From Nostoc sp. UHCC 0302 (GTDB lineage: Bacteria; Cyanobacteriota; Cyanobacteriia; Cyanobacteriales; Nostocaceae): 64,000 bases of DNA. Below are positions 8,706 through 18,161 of this stretch, piece after piece (within the stretch, counting starts at the first letter, position 1; each line of letters starts with the position of its first letter). The notes beneath the pieces were generated by a model. That model saw nothing but the letters and a program-made list of their open reading frames with translations, was not told the DNA's origin and searched no databases. The position numbers were made by a program, and so were the translations under genes. The DNA lies in assembly GCF_038096175.1 (NCBI RefSeq), contig NZ_CP151099.1, positions 8,100,001 to 8,164,000 on the forward strand, written 5' to 3'.

Positions 8706-10586
8706 CTAAGTTCCTAACATTTGTAAGTTGTGCAAAGTGGCGTAAAGCCCATTTTGTTCCAACAATTGTTCATGACTTCCCTGTTCAATTAATTCCCCAC
8801 GCTTGAGAACAAAAATGCGATCTACATTACGAATTGTAGATAAGCGGTGAGCAATAATAATCGCAGTGCGTCTTACTAAAAGCTCGTTTAATGCCTCTTG
8901 AACTAAAGCTTCTGTGCCAACATCTAAACTAGCAGTGGCTTCATCTAATACCAAAATTTCTGGGTTACGAATCGCTGCACGAGCAAAGGCTAAAAGTTGC
9001 TTTTCCCCACTAGAAATATTTGTACCTCGTTCTCTAAGTTGTGTATTATATCCTTGTGGCAACTGTTCAATAAAGTTAGCAATGTTGGTTTTCTCTGCTG
9101 CTTCTTGGATTTCTTCTAAAGTGTAGCTATCTCCTAGAGTAATGTTGCTTTTAACATCACCAGCAAACAAAAAGCCTTCTTGTAAAATTATTGCCATATA
9201 ACGCCGCAGTTCTGCCTGTGGTAACTCGCGGATATCCACGCCATCTACAAGAATCCGTCCTTGGGTAGGTTCGTAAAGGCGGCATAGAAGACGAATAATT
9301 GAGCTTTTACCCGCACCTGTGGGGCCAACTAATGCCACTTTTTCCCCAGGATGAATGGTGAAATCTAAATCTTTAATGACGTAATCATCATCTTTGTAAG
9401 CGAACCAAACGTGTTCAAAGCGGATTTCTCCTAGTTCAGGAGTGGAATCGACATTTGAGGATTCTAACTCTGCAACTAACTCGTCTATATAGCCGAATTT
9501 AGCATCAAATATTGAGAACCGTGGATTGACGCGATCGCGTATTTCGATTGGTTCATCTAAAATATCACTCACCCTTTCAATAGCGGTAAATCCAGCTTGA
9601 ATTACCGTAAAATTTTCCGCCAAAGACCGTAAAGGGTCAAATAATCGTTGAGCATATAAAATAAATGCCGATAAAGTCCCAAAAGTCAGATTTCCTCCTA
9701 ACAGCAACCAACCACCTAATGCCAAAACACCAGCAATGGCTATCAACCCAATCCATTCCAAAGTTGCTGAAACAGCTGAATCATAAAAAATAGTTTGATC
9801 CACTTGTTGGGTGTAGCGGCTATTTGTGGCGCGAAACAATTCAGCATTAAATTTTTCTCGGCGGAATAACTGCACTACGTTAATCCCAACCACATTTTCT
9901 TGGAGTTGTGAGTTGAGGATAGAAAGTTCTTCTCGCGCTTTATAATTGGCTTTGCGATACTCTTGTTGAAAGTAAATAATTACCCAGGTTACAGGTAACA
10001 ACATCAGCAGCAGCAACGCAGCGAGTTGCCATTGGATAGAAAACATTAAACCTGTAATTACCAGCATGGTAAAGAAATCGGACAAAGTGCCAATCCCCCC
10101 AGTGGAAAAGACATCTCCCAATACTTCCACATCGCTGGTGAGTCTGGTAATTAATTTACCAACAGGTGTCCTGTCAAAAAAACGTACTGCTAAAGATGTT
10201 ACATGATGGAATAAGTCTCGGCGAATTGCTGCGGTAATTTGTTGTCCTAGCTTTTGTACCAGATAACCTTGAACGCCTGTCAATAGTAATCGGATAGCAA
10301 TAGTAACCAGCAATAATCCTTCCAGGATATGTATTCCTTGCCAAAAAGGGCGATTCCTGAAAAATTCGTAGGTGCTTGGTTCATTGCGAATCAGGGAAAT
10401 CACCTGTCCGATTAACAGCGGTTGTAAGGCGTTAGCTAATGCGATCGGTATGAGTAAGCACATCGATAGCGCCAACAGTCTTCCACTACGCTTGGCATAA
10501 GGCACTAAACGCAAAAACAACCGCCAGTCATTTTCACGCCGCCGGTCTTGGGTGTAAGATTTTTTCAGGGATTGGTAGATGCTCAT
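8706..10586 (-). CDS. ABC exporter, fused permease-ATPase (MsbA-like)
   Basis: 626 residues from the ATG at 10586 (a TTG seven codons upstream is possible). The N-terminal half is a six-helix type 1 exporter domain (LLALSMCLLIPIALANAL..., DFFTMLVITGLMFSIQWQLAALLLL). The C-terminal half is the ATPase: Walker A GPTGAGKSS, signature SSGEKQ (a variant of LSGGQ), Walker B ILVLDEATASLD and H-loop IIIAHRLSTI. It would act as a homodimer or with a partner to export a lipid or drug; the substrate is unknown. It is divergent from the GNAT pseudogene. Confidence 0.9.
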   Translation of the reverse strand: MSIYQSLKKSYTQDRRRENDWRLFLRLVPYAKRSGRLLALSMCLLIPIALANALQPLLIGQVISLIRNEPSTYEFFRNRPFWQGIHILEGLLLVTIAIRLLLTGVQGYLVQKLGQQITAAIRRDLFHHVTSLAVRFFDRTPVGKLITRLTSDVEVLGDVFSTGGIGTLSDFFTMLVITGLMFSIQWQLAALLLLMLLPVTWVIIYFQQEYRKANYKAREELSILNSQLQENVVGINVVQLFRREKFNAELFRATNSRYTQQVDQTIFYDSAVSATLEWIGLIAIAGVLALGGWLLLGGNLTFGTLSAFILYAQRLFDPLRSLAENFTVIQAGFTAIERVSDILDEPIEIRDRVNPRFSIFDAKFGYIDELVAELESSNVDSTPELGEIRFEHVWFAYKDDDYVIKDLDFTIHPGEKVALVGPTGAGKSSIIRLLCRLYEPTQGRILVDGVDIRELPQAELRRYMAIILQEGFLFAGDVKSNITLGDSYTLEEIQEAAEKTNIANFIEQLPQGYNTQLRERGTNISSGEKQLLAFARAAIRNPEILVLDEATASLDVGTEALVQEALNELLVRRTAIIIAHRLSTIRNVDRIFVLKRGELIEQGSHEQLLEQNGLYATLHNLQMLGT

Positions 10587-10658
10587 AGTAGGAGCATTAT
10601 ATTCCAATAGTATAAATAAGCTTTATTAAAGTAGCCTTTGCACTCACCTTCTGATACC

Positions 10659-11210
10659 ATGCCTGAGATAGAAACCGCAAGACTGCTACTCAAACCTTAT
10701 ACCTTAGATTACTTAGATGAACTAATTCTAATTTTGAGTAATCCAGCAGTTATGAAGTATTCGCCCAGAGACCCGATTCCAAAAGATCAATTCGAAAAAG
10801 TCACACAAGAAATATTAGAATTTTTTATCGCACACTGGCAACAGCATGGTTTTGGCGTCTGGGCTGTAGTTGAGAAAGTAACCAGCAAGTTAATTGGTCA
10901 TTGCGGGCTGAATTTTTTACCAAATAGTCCAGAAGTAGAAGTTCTCTATCGTTTGGATTAGGCTTATTAGAATCGAGGTATTACTAGCGAAGCAGCAAAG
11001 GCAAGTTTAAGGTATGGCTTTAAGGAAGTAAAGCTAGATTGTATTGTTGCGATCGCTGCACCAGAACATACTGCTTCGCGTCGTGTAATGGAAAAATTAG
11101 GGTTGAAATACAAGAAGAACGCCCAATTTCACAACTTGGATGTAGTTTACTATGCGCTGGCACGTTCCCAATGGCAAGCGGATGATTCACTTTATATTTT
11201 GCGAACTTAA
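10659..11210 (+). pseudogene. GNAT acetyltransferase with two in-frame amber codons
   Basis: From ATG 10659 (MPEIETARLLLKPYT) the frame runs through a RimJ/RimL-like GNAT domain to VLYRLD, then TAG at 10959-10961 and again TAG at 10968-10970, and continues in the same frame as NRGITSEAAKASLRYGF, the acetyl-CoA binding helix, to a normal stop at 11208. In relatives the two stops are usually a lysine or similar residue and tryptophan (D-x-A-Y-W-N-R-G), each one base away from TAG. The rest is intact, so the inactivation looks recent. A truncated product of 100 residues would lack the cofactor site. Confidence 0.85.
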
Positions 11211-11249
11211 ATAAATTGAATATTAAAAGCTTGCTAGTTAATATCAATT

Positions 11250-12343
11250 CTATTTAGAGACTGCACTTAATTCGACCCCCTGTAGTCCCACGCCACTTGC
11301 TACAAGTCGGGAAACCCGCCCAACGCAGTGGCTCCCCTTGGTAAGTAAGCTAAAAACCCGCCGAGTCGAGCAATCCAATCGACAATTTGAGCCAGAGTCG
11401 GTGGTACTGTATGAGGATAAAGTTGGTGATGAATGGTTGCATACAGAACTTGCCACTCATGAGGTGCTAAAACCTGTTCACAACTAGCATCAGGCTGACA
11501 ACGAGCTAAGTAAGTCAGCCACAGCAAACGCCAAGCAACGATGCTGTAGGTAGCCAAAGCCATCTCTATTCTGTGCGCCGTTTCCAGTTGTAACTTCTTG
11601 ATGCCACAACCACTTTTTAAGACATAATGATAACGTTCAATTAACCAGCGATAACTGTACCATCGTACATACTGCAAAACATCTTCCAGACTGCTAATTT
11701 CTAAGGTGGTCAGCAGTAACCAACAAATCGGCTCAATCTCTGTGCTGGGTCTACTTCTGTGACCAAAATTGCCTGTAATGTCACCTCTGTCGGCAATCGT
11801 TACTACTTGTACCGATTCTGGGATGATTGACTCTGTTAATTTCAAGGCATCAAGCCATCTAATACTTTCTTTTTGTGCGGTTGATTTTTGTTTCCTGTGT
11901 TGCGTCTTTCCTAATTCTTCTTCCTTTCTTGACCACACTTGTTGCGCGATGATACCTAATGGTATTCATTGTGCGGAGGCTGTCAGGACTGAGTGGACTT
12001 TTAATCCTTGGGCATATTTACTGTCGAGATATCCTGTTCCCGATAGGGCTTTGTGACTGGTGTAGTTCAGTTCTGTGGTATCTTGTATTGCTAAAACTAC
12101 TCCATGCTTGGTGATTCGCTCTACTGTCCCATTGATATGTCCAAGTCTTATCATCGATGGTTTGATGTATGGTGAATCCCAGAAGTCATAGGTGGCTTTT
12201 GTTTGAGCCCATGTCCCACTCGCTTGTGGAATACTCGCTTCTGGTTTGGCACTTAAATTTTCGACTATTTTGATCAACCGTTTGGTTCTTCTAGTGTCAC
12301 CTAATTAGGTTCTTTCTAATTCTTGTGTGATCCATTGTTCCAT
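11250..12343 (-). pseudogene. IS4-type transposase, inactivated
   Basis: From ATG 12343 one frame reads an IS4/Tn5-like transposase: N-terminal DNA-binding part (WITQELERT, LGDTRRTKRLIKIVENL, then ATYDFWDS), catalytic core with LAIQDTTELNY (first Asp), IADRGDI (second Asp) and YRWLIERYHYVLKSGC (Glu-containing Y-R-E region). Stops interrupt it at 12305-12307 (TAA) and 11966-11968 (TGA where relatives have Gly). Near the C-terminus, after RLGGFLA, a 41-bp palindromic repeat (11292-11332) breaks the frame. I could not define terminal inverted repeats, so the element limits are uncertain. Confidence 0.85.
11292..11332. repeat. 41-bp palindromic dispersed repeat, copy 1 (inside transposase)
   Basis: Bounded by GCCACT and AGTGGC arms, with a conserved core (CAAGTCGGGAAACCCGCCCA on the plus strand). 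Same length and core as 21711-21751, whose arms are GCCAGT and ACTGGC. Confidence 0.85.
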
Positions 12344-12628
12344 TGCTGACTTTGCTATGCTTCCGGCTCTTGCTATAGACACTACATGACTTCTCTGTTT
12401 TGTCAACTTCTCTGTTAAGAAAGATGTTTATAATGGATAGCTTAAAAAGGGGGTTGGGGGATCTGAGTGCGTGCGTAAGTCCTAACATAGTTGAGGAACT
12501 TTACTTGATAAGTAACACTTAATTCCTTTACTTGTGCTTGTAATAATATAGATACCCGTTGGTTGAGAAAGAAGAATAGATAAGTTAATAATTAATTGAT
12601 GAGAGACAAAATTATCTAAATATCTTCG

Positions 12629-13810
12629 TTAAATTAAACTTTTATAGGCCTTTAACGTTTCTTTTGCTGTTCTTTCCCAAGAAAATAATTTTGCTCTTTC
12701 TTTGCCTTTGTTAATTAATTCTTGGCTTAACTGAGAATCACTAATTATTTTTAATACAGCTTCAGCTAGTTCAATGGGTTCATTCGGGTCAATTAGTATA
12801 GCTGCATCTCCTGTAACTTCTGGTATTGACGAAGTATTAGCACTGATGACTGGAGCGCCTAGTGTCATTGCTTCTAATACAGGCAAACCGAAACCTTCAT
12901 AGTGAGACGGATAAACGAAAACATCAGCTTTTGAGTAAAATAATGCCACTAATTCATCAGATAAGTAGTCAAGATGATGAATTTCGTGTTTCCAATAGGA
13001 ACTTTCAATAGCTGCAAATATAGGTTCATAGTTCCATCCTTTTTTACCAATTAATATTAGCTGATGGTCAATTTTATACTTTTGTTTTAAAAAATTAAAG
13101 GCTGTTATTATAGTATTAATATTTTTCCTCGGTTCGATTGTACTAACAAAAAGTAGATAAGGTTTAGAAAAATCGTAGTTAACTTGCTTTTCTAAGATTG
13201 GAATATTTTGCCAAGACAAATAATCAATATTGTAACGGCTAGCGAGAGGAGTAACATATATTTTTTCGGGAGGTACTTGCAAATACTCAATAATATCTTT
13301 TTTGGAACTTTCTGAAATTGTTAATACTAAGTCTGTCCACTGTAAGCAGCGCTTAACTCTTTTTGTATATGTTTTGACAACTGAATCTATATAGTTAGGA
13401 TATTTAATAAATGTAAGGTCATATATATTCATCACCTTGAAGCTATTATTACAGGGATAAACTGAGTAATTAGTTCCATGTAATATACTTGGGTAATTAA
13501 AACATTTTTCAAAGTAATTCTGAGAATAATCAAGTAATAAATTTGAAACTTGAGTTGATGTCAATAATAAATCTGAAACTCTGACAGGGATGGGTAGTAG
13601 ATGAATATTAGAATAACTATCTAGACAATTAGGTAAAGCTAGTTTTCCTAAAAGCCAGTTTTTAAATCCTGGTTGGTAGGCAATCTCTAATTGAAATTTT
13701 TCTTGAGCTTGTAACGCATCAAGTGAGGAGATTAAATTAGCAACATAAAAACCAACTCCACTTGGTTTTGGCTCTACTGGAGTAGCATCAACTACAATTT
13801 TTAGCATCAA
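12629..13810 (-). CDS. Glycosyltransferase family 4
   Basis: 393 residues, GT-B fold. C-terminal donor-binding features: STIEPRKNINTIITAF (about 221-236), LILIGKKGW, and the E-x7-E region VYPSHYEGFGLPVLEAMTLGAPVI (about 298-321), in the style of bacterial mannosyl- or rhamnosyltransferases. Two start codons adjoin (MM). It is the last gene of the minus-strand polysaccharide operon and lies 4 bp after gmd, which suggests it may use a GDP-mannose-derived sugar; that is inference. The acceptor is unknown. Confidence 0.9.
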   Translation of the reverse strand: MMLKIVVDATPVEPKPSGVGFYVANLISSLDALQAQEKFQLEIAYQPGFKNWLLGKLALPNCLDSYSNIHLLPIPVRVSDLLLTSTQVSNLLLDYSQNYFEKCFNYPSILHGTNYSVYPCNNSFKVMNIYDLTFIKYPNYIDSVVKTYTKRVKRCLQWTDLVLTISESSKKDIIEYLQVPPEKIYVTPLASRYNIDYLSWQNIPILEKQVNYDFSKPYLLFVSTIEPRKNINTIITAFNFLKQKYKIDHQLILIGKKGWNYEPIFAAIESSYWKHEIHHLDYLSDELVALFYSKADVFVYPSHYEGFGLPVLEAMTLGAPVISANTSSIPEVTGDAAILIDPNEPIELAEAVLKIISDSQLSQELINKGKERAKLFSWERTAKETLKAYKSLI

Positions 13811-13814
13811 ATAT

Positions 13815-14795
13815 TTAAGCTCCGCTGTTGCTTAACTTTTTCAGGTCATAATCAACCATTAACTCGACCAATTCCTTAAAAGAATATTGAGGCTGCCAAC
13901 CTATCTCACTTTTGATTTGATCAATGCAACCAATTAATTGCACTGGTTCATCAGGGCGGTAAAATGCAGGATCAACAGACACATAATCTTGCCAATTTAG
14001 ACCAACATAGTTAAAAGAAAACTCAACCAGTTCTTTGACAGAGTGAGTTTCACCACTAGCGATGATGTAGTCATTAGGCTGTTCTTGCTGCAACATTAAC
14101 CACATGGCGTAAACAGCGTCTTTGGCGTAGCACCAATCACGACGGGCTTCTAGGTTGCCCAATTTTAGTTCATTTGCTAGACCAAGCTTGATCTGGGCTG
14201 CTGCGTGAGTGATTTTGCGAAATACAAATTCTGTACCACGTCGAGGTGATTCGTGAGTGTATGTGATTCCACAACAGGTATAGAGGTTGTATTTTTGCCG
14301 ATAGTTGACAGTCATCCAGTGGGCATAAGCTTTAGCAACACCGTAGGGGTTGCGGGGACGGAAAGCAGTACGTTCAGTTTGGGGCGATTCATCAGGTTGA
14401 CCAAAAACTTCACTACTGGATGCTTGGTAGAATCTGGCATCGGGTTTGCAGCGACGAATAGATTCTAAGAGGCGGGAGACACCAAGGGCTGTATATTCGG
14501 CAGTCAGAGCAGGCTGTGTCCAGGAAAGGGGAACATAGCTTTGAGAAGCGAGGTTATAAATTTCGTCAGGTTGAGCCTCAGCAATCACATCCATCAAGGA
14601 GGACTGATCTAAAAGGTCACCTGATAAGATTTGAATGTTGTCTGAAAGGTGGGTAATACGCTCTAGGTTGCTAGTGCTGGAACGGCGCACTAGACCAAAT
14701 ACTTGGTAGCCTTTAGTTAAGAGTAGTTCGGCGAGGTAGGAACCGTCTTGTCCTGTTAAACCAGTGATTAAGGCTCTTTTTGTCACATTTGTCAT
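13815..14795 (-). CDS. gmd: GDP-mannose 4,6-dehydratase
   Basis: 326 residues, extended SDR. ALITGLTGQDGSYLAELLL (8-26) is the NADP-binding GxTGQDG motif specific to this enzyme; SSSEVFGQ, YGVAKAYAHW (catalytic Tyr-x3-Lys) and THESPRRGTEFVFRKI follow. It converts GDP-D-mannose to GDP-4-keto-6-deoxymannose, the precursor of GDP-fucose, GDP-rhamnose or GDP-perosamine. It is slightly shorter than typical 345-370-residue GMDs. No fucose synthase, reductase or perosamine synthase is adjacent, so the final sugar is not determined here. Confidence 0.92.
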   Translation of the reverse strand: MTNVTKRALITGLTGQDGSYLAELLLTKGYQVFGLVRRSSTSNLERITHLSDNIQILSGDLLDQSSLMDVIAEAQPDEIYNLASQSYVPLSWTQPALTAEYTALGVSRLLESIRRCKPDARFYQASSSEVFGQPDESPQTERTAFRPRNPYGVAKAYAHWMTVNYRQKYNLYTCCGITYTHESPRRGTEFVFRKITHAAAQIKLGLANELKLGNLEARRDWCYAKDAVYAMWLMLQQEQPNDYIIASGETHSVKELVEFSFNYVGLNWQDYVSVDPAFYRPDEPVQLIGCIDQIKSEIGWQPQYSFKELVELMVDYDLKKLSNSGA

Positions 14796-15054
14796 TAGAT
14801 TTTGTTGTCAGACTACAAAATATCACTCCAGTTACTCAAGACTGATGCATAAAGGCTGTCTGTTGATACTGGCTGTAAGGTTTTAAATGAAAATATTTTA
14901 GTAAAGACTGCACAATGAGCGAAAATTGTCAACTTCTGATTTTTCCATTCATTATCTAGGGAATTTAAATTAAATGAATTTTTGTTGCTAAGAAGGAAAA
15001 ACTCCGATATTTTTCTCTAGGCAGAACCAAAAAGCAGGATAGTTACAGAGAGTT

Positions 15055-17469
15055 TCATATTTGGTCTTTCTCTTTCAAATCCAAGCATTTCCTGGTAATG
15101 TCTTGAATACAATTTTGCGCGATCGCTTGCCAATCAAAGTTTTCTTGAACATGACGTTTAGCCGCCTCAACACGACTACGTTGAGTTGCTAAATCTTCAT
15201 GTTTTATCTGAGCGATCGCTTCAGAAAATTTGTCTAATTGTACTACTATACAATGTTTTCCATCTTCAATCCCCAATCCCCTTGCACCAATCGGTGTAGA
15301 AATAACAGGAATTCCAGAAGCAAAATATTCTAACATTTTTAAGTTAGTTCCTGAACCAAAAGTGACTGGGTTAAGTGCTACATCTACTAATTTAAACGCA
15401 GTATCTTTCGTTTCTTCATCTACTGCTCCCATAAAGCCCACATTTGCAGGTCTTGGCTCATCCCGAAACGCCAAACCTACACTACCGATAATGAGGAAAT
15501 TAATCTGAGGAAGTTCCTGAGCCATTTTAAAAATGTGCCGCACTGCCTCTAAATTAGGATTATGCCAACTGCCAAGAAATATCGCCGTAAAACTTCCAAC
15601 TATATTTAACTCTTTTTTCTTTAAATGGCGTTTTTCTATGTCGATGTAACTAACTGTTTCTAAATCTACCCCATTAGGAACTTCAATTATTTTACTTAAA
15701 TCTGTACCATATATTTCATGAAGTGCCTTAGCATCATCGCTAGAGCAAACCATAATTACTTGACTCAGACGACAACATTCTTCTTCAACCTTACGAGTTA
15801 ATTCCAGTAACTCATGCCCTATGACATTATTTGGCAGGATACCTTTTTTCAGTTCAACTTCTACATCCTGAGCTTCATACCAAATTGGCTTATTACTCAC
15901 TGCTTGAATTGCAGGTAGAAGGTAAGGATGGCAAGCAATTATAAAATCTGAAGACTTGGCAGATGCTCTTAAAGCTTCCACATATGCAGGAGTTAAATGG
16001 TACAGTTGTGGCATGACAACATCTGTAACTGGTACTCCTACCTTTTGTTCAATTAGCCACTCTTGCTCTTGATGTTGTTTGGATTTAGGAATTCGCGTTT
16101 CATATAAGTTAGGTGCAATTTCACCTCTAAATGTATCTTGATCAGCATTTGTAAATGTTACTAGCTCAATATCAAATTGTTTAGCTAAATTTCGATACAG
16201 GTGAAATACTCGGCTTTGCCCACCGCCTCTGGGAGGAAAAACAGGGAACGTCAAAGCTACTGTAATTTTTTGGCGTTTTTTGCTATCTGAAATCGGTGTA
16301 GATGTAGATGGAGTACTTTCGCCTAACAACCTCGCAACTGCATTTTCCCAGTTAATTACTTTAACCAGCTTTCGACCTGCCAAACCCATCTGCTGCGCTT
16401 CATCTCGATGTTCACACAGATAGTCAATGCGTTCAGCCAGTGCTTGGGGGTCAGGAGGAACTGAATACCCGGTTTCACCGTTGATGACAAACTCATTAGG
16501 GCCACCAGCATCTGTTGTAGTTAGCACTGGCTTACCACTCATCATCGCTTCTATAGTTACTAACCCATAATCTTCATCGTAAGGAACATAAGGAACAGCT
16601 AGGGCATCGGCATAAATACTTGTTATTTCCTGGTCATTGACAAACCCTAGAAAAACTATTCTTTCGTCTTCTCCTGCCAATTTTTTTAGATAGTCTGCAT
16701 CCGGCCCTGTTCCAGCAATTTTTAACTGAATGTTTGTTTTTACATACTTCATTGCTTGGATTAACAAGCTGATACGTTTAGCATTATCTAAACGACCAAC
16801 CGTGAATAGATAGTTATTACTACCTCTACGAAAAGACTTGATATGTGAAGGTGGATATATAACTTCTACAAAACTTTCTGAAGGAAAATAATTTTGGCGA
16901 TTGACTACATTTTTAGCAATTGCAGTATACTTCTTAATTGCATTGGGTGCTAAACCTATTCCATCAAGAAAATGAATAAATTCTCGTATTAAAGGGCCAG
17001 GAAACTGAAACGCATCTTTTGGACAATTAGGGCTAAAGCGCAGCTGTTCTAATCTCTCAAAAAACTCTTTTAAGGCATTCCTATTTCCCTGATTACCTCT
17101 GATAAACTTCTGTAGAGCAGTAATGTCATGATTTTCTGAACTATAGATTTCTGAATATCTAGTAAAATGATATGTATCATATAAGCCGCGTAATCGATGC
17201 AGCATATAACAAATATGGTTAGGATGGTGTACCATCCATCCCGGATATTTACCAGATATTACTAAATCAAAGTGAGTCAAATCTAACTCAGAAAAACTTC
17301 TGTAGCTATCTATAAGTTCCCAAAAATCCCTTTCTGGACTTGGTAATTTAATTAAATCTGCTTGATGAGGAGTATATTGGTTTATAGATTCTAATAGTCC
17401 CCACCAAAGGTTTTCAGCTCCGCCAATACAAAAGGGAACTGGGCTAGGAGCAACAATGGCGATTTGCAT
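15055..17469 (-). CDS. Two-domain glycosyltransferase (GT4 + GT4 fusion)
   Basis: 804 residues, about twice the usual length, with two GT-B glycosyltransferase units in one chain. Unit 1 (about 1-380) has VGRLDNAKRISLLIQAMKYV and PYDEDYGLVTIEAMMSGKPVL with the E-x7-E pair. Unit 2 (about 400-800) begins TVALTFPVFPPRGGGQSRVFHL and has FLGSWHNPNLEAV and FGSGTNLKMLEYFASGIPVI. Residues about 380-398 form a Ser/Thr-rich linker. The fusion could add two successive sugars. It overlaps the polysaccharide operon with a 1-bp gap to the upstream methyltransferase gene. Confidence 0.88.
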   Translation of the reverse strand: MQIAIVAPSPVPFCIGGAENLWWGLLESINQYTPHQADLIKLPSPERDFWELIDSYRSFSELDLTHFDLVISGKYPGWMVHHPNHICYMLHRLRGLYDTYHFTRYSEIYSSENHDITALQKFIRGNQGNRNALKEFFERLEQLRFSPNCPKDAFQFPGPLIREFIHFLDGIGLAPNAIKKYTAIAKNVVNRQNYFPSESFVEVIYPPSHIKSFRRGSNNYLFTVGRLDNAKRISLLIQAMKYVKTNIQLKIAGTGPDADYLKKLAGEDERIVFLGFVNDQEITSIYADALAVPYVPYDEDYGLVTIEAMMSGKPVLTTTDAGGPNEFVINGETGYSVPPDPQALAERIDYLCEHRDEAQQMGLAGRKLVKVINWENAVARLLGESTPSTSTPISDSKKRQKITVALTFPVFPPRGGGQSRVFHLYRNLAKQFDIELVTFTNADQDTFRGEIAPNLYETRIPKSKQHQEQEWLIEQKVGVPVTDVVMPQLYHLTPAYVEALRASAKSSDFIIACHPYLLPAIQAVSNKPIWYEAQDVEVELKKGILPNNVIGHELLELTRKVEEECCRLSQVIMVCSSDDAKALHEIYGTDLSKIIEVPNGVDLETVSYIDIEKRHLKKKELNIVGSFTAIFLGSWHNPNLEAVRHIFKMAQELPQINFLIIGSVGLAFRDEPRPANVGFMGAVDEETKDTAFKLVDVALNPVTFGSGTNLKMLEYFASGIPVISTPIGARGLGIEDGKHCIVVQLDKFSEAIAQIKHEDLATQRSRVEAAKRHVQENFDWQAIAQNCIQDITRKCLDLKEKDQI

Positions 17470-17470
17470 A

Positions 17471-18130
17471 TTAATTCTGTAGACTATTTTTTTCGCAAGT
17501 TACTTCAAATAACCAATGGTCTTTTGATTCAAATTTAATATTGGTAAATCTGGCTTTTTCTAGATAATGTTCTAATAGAATCTGTGTGAAACCAGTTAAA
17601 TGCCAGTCACCATCATAAGCTTGCGTACCATACATACACTGGACTAATAATTTTTGTTCTTCGACAGTTTGTTTTGATTCCCATAAGAAAAGCTCAAGTA
17701 AACCAATCAAGTTAGGAACCCTAAGTTTTAAAATACCTCCAGACTTAAGTAATCGTGACCATTCCGCTAATGCAGGCTCCGTGTCAGCTCGAGGAAAGTG
17801 TTCAAGGCAATCTTGAGCTATAATTTCTTCATAAAAGTCTGACGGTAGCATATCTAATTTTTTAATATCAGCTACTATATCGGGATTATGAAAATCTTGG
17901 AAGTCAATATTTAAATAACCTGCACGAATATCAAATCCGCATCCAAGATTTAGCTTACGTGGATGTTGTAAGTAATTAAATTCCTCTAGAGGTTTATATT
18001 CAACTTTTTGTACACTAATTGGCTGTAAACTTTTAGTCTGATAAACAATTTTACTGTTACTGCCACCTATACTGTATAACTTAGGAAGCTTGCTAATAAT
18101 CTTGGAAGTAAGAGATTTTATAGAGTTCAT
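17471..18130 (-). CDS. Class I SAM-dependent methyltransferase
   Basis: 219 residues. KLNLGCGFDIRAGYLNID (about 59-76) is the SAM-binding motif I of methyltransferase type 11/12 proteins found in surface polysaccharide clusters; IIAQDCLEHFPRADTEPALAEW and RLLKSGGILKLRVPN are motifs II-III. It probably methylates a sugar, or acts on a lipid-linked intermediate. It sits between two GT4 genes on the same strand, 1 bp before the fused glycosyltransferase, so co-translation is likely. Confidence 0.85.
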   Translation of the reverse strand: MNSIKSLTSKIISKLPKLYSIGGSNSKIVYQTKSLQPISVQKVEYKPLEEFNYLQHPRKLNLGCGFDIRAGYLNIDFQDFHNPDIVADIKKLDMLPSDFYEEIIAQDCLEHFPRADTEPALAEWSRLLKSGGILKLRVPNLIGLLELFLWESKQTVEEQKLLVQCMYGTQAYDGDWHLTGFTQILLEHYLEKARFTNIKFESKDHWLFEVTCEKNSLQN

Positions 18131-18161
18131 AATTTTCAGCAGCGTTAAGTGTTTTGAGCAA

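Larger units (their letters stand above)
11250..12400 (-). mobile_element. Degenerate IS4-family insertion sequence
   Basis: Stretch occupied by the dead transposase plus flanks, between the GNAT pseudogene and the polysaccharide operon. The left end is probably near 11262 (AGAGACTGCACTTAATTC) but no matching right end was found by eye. Confidence 0.5.
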
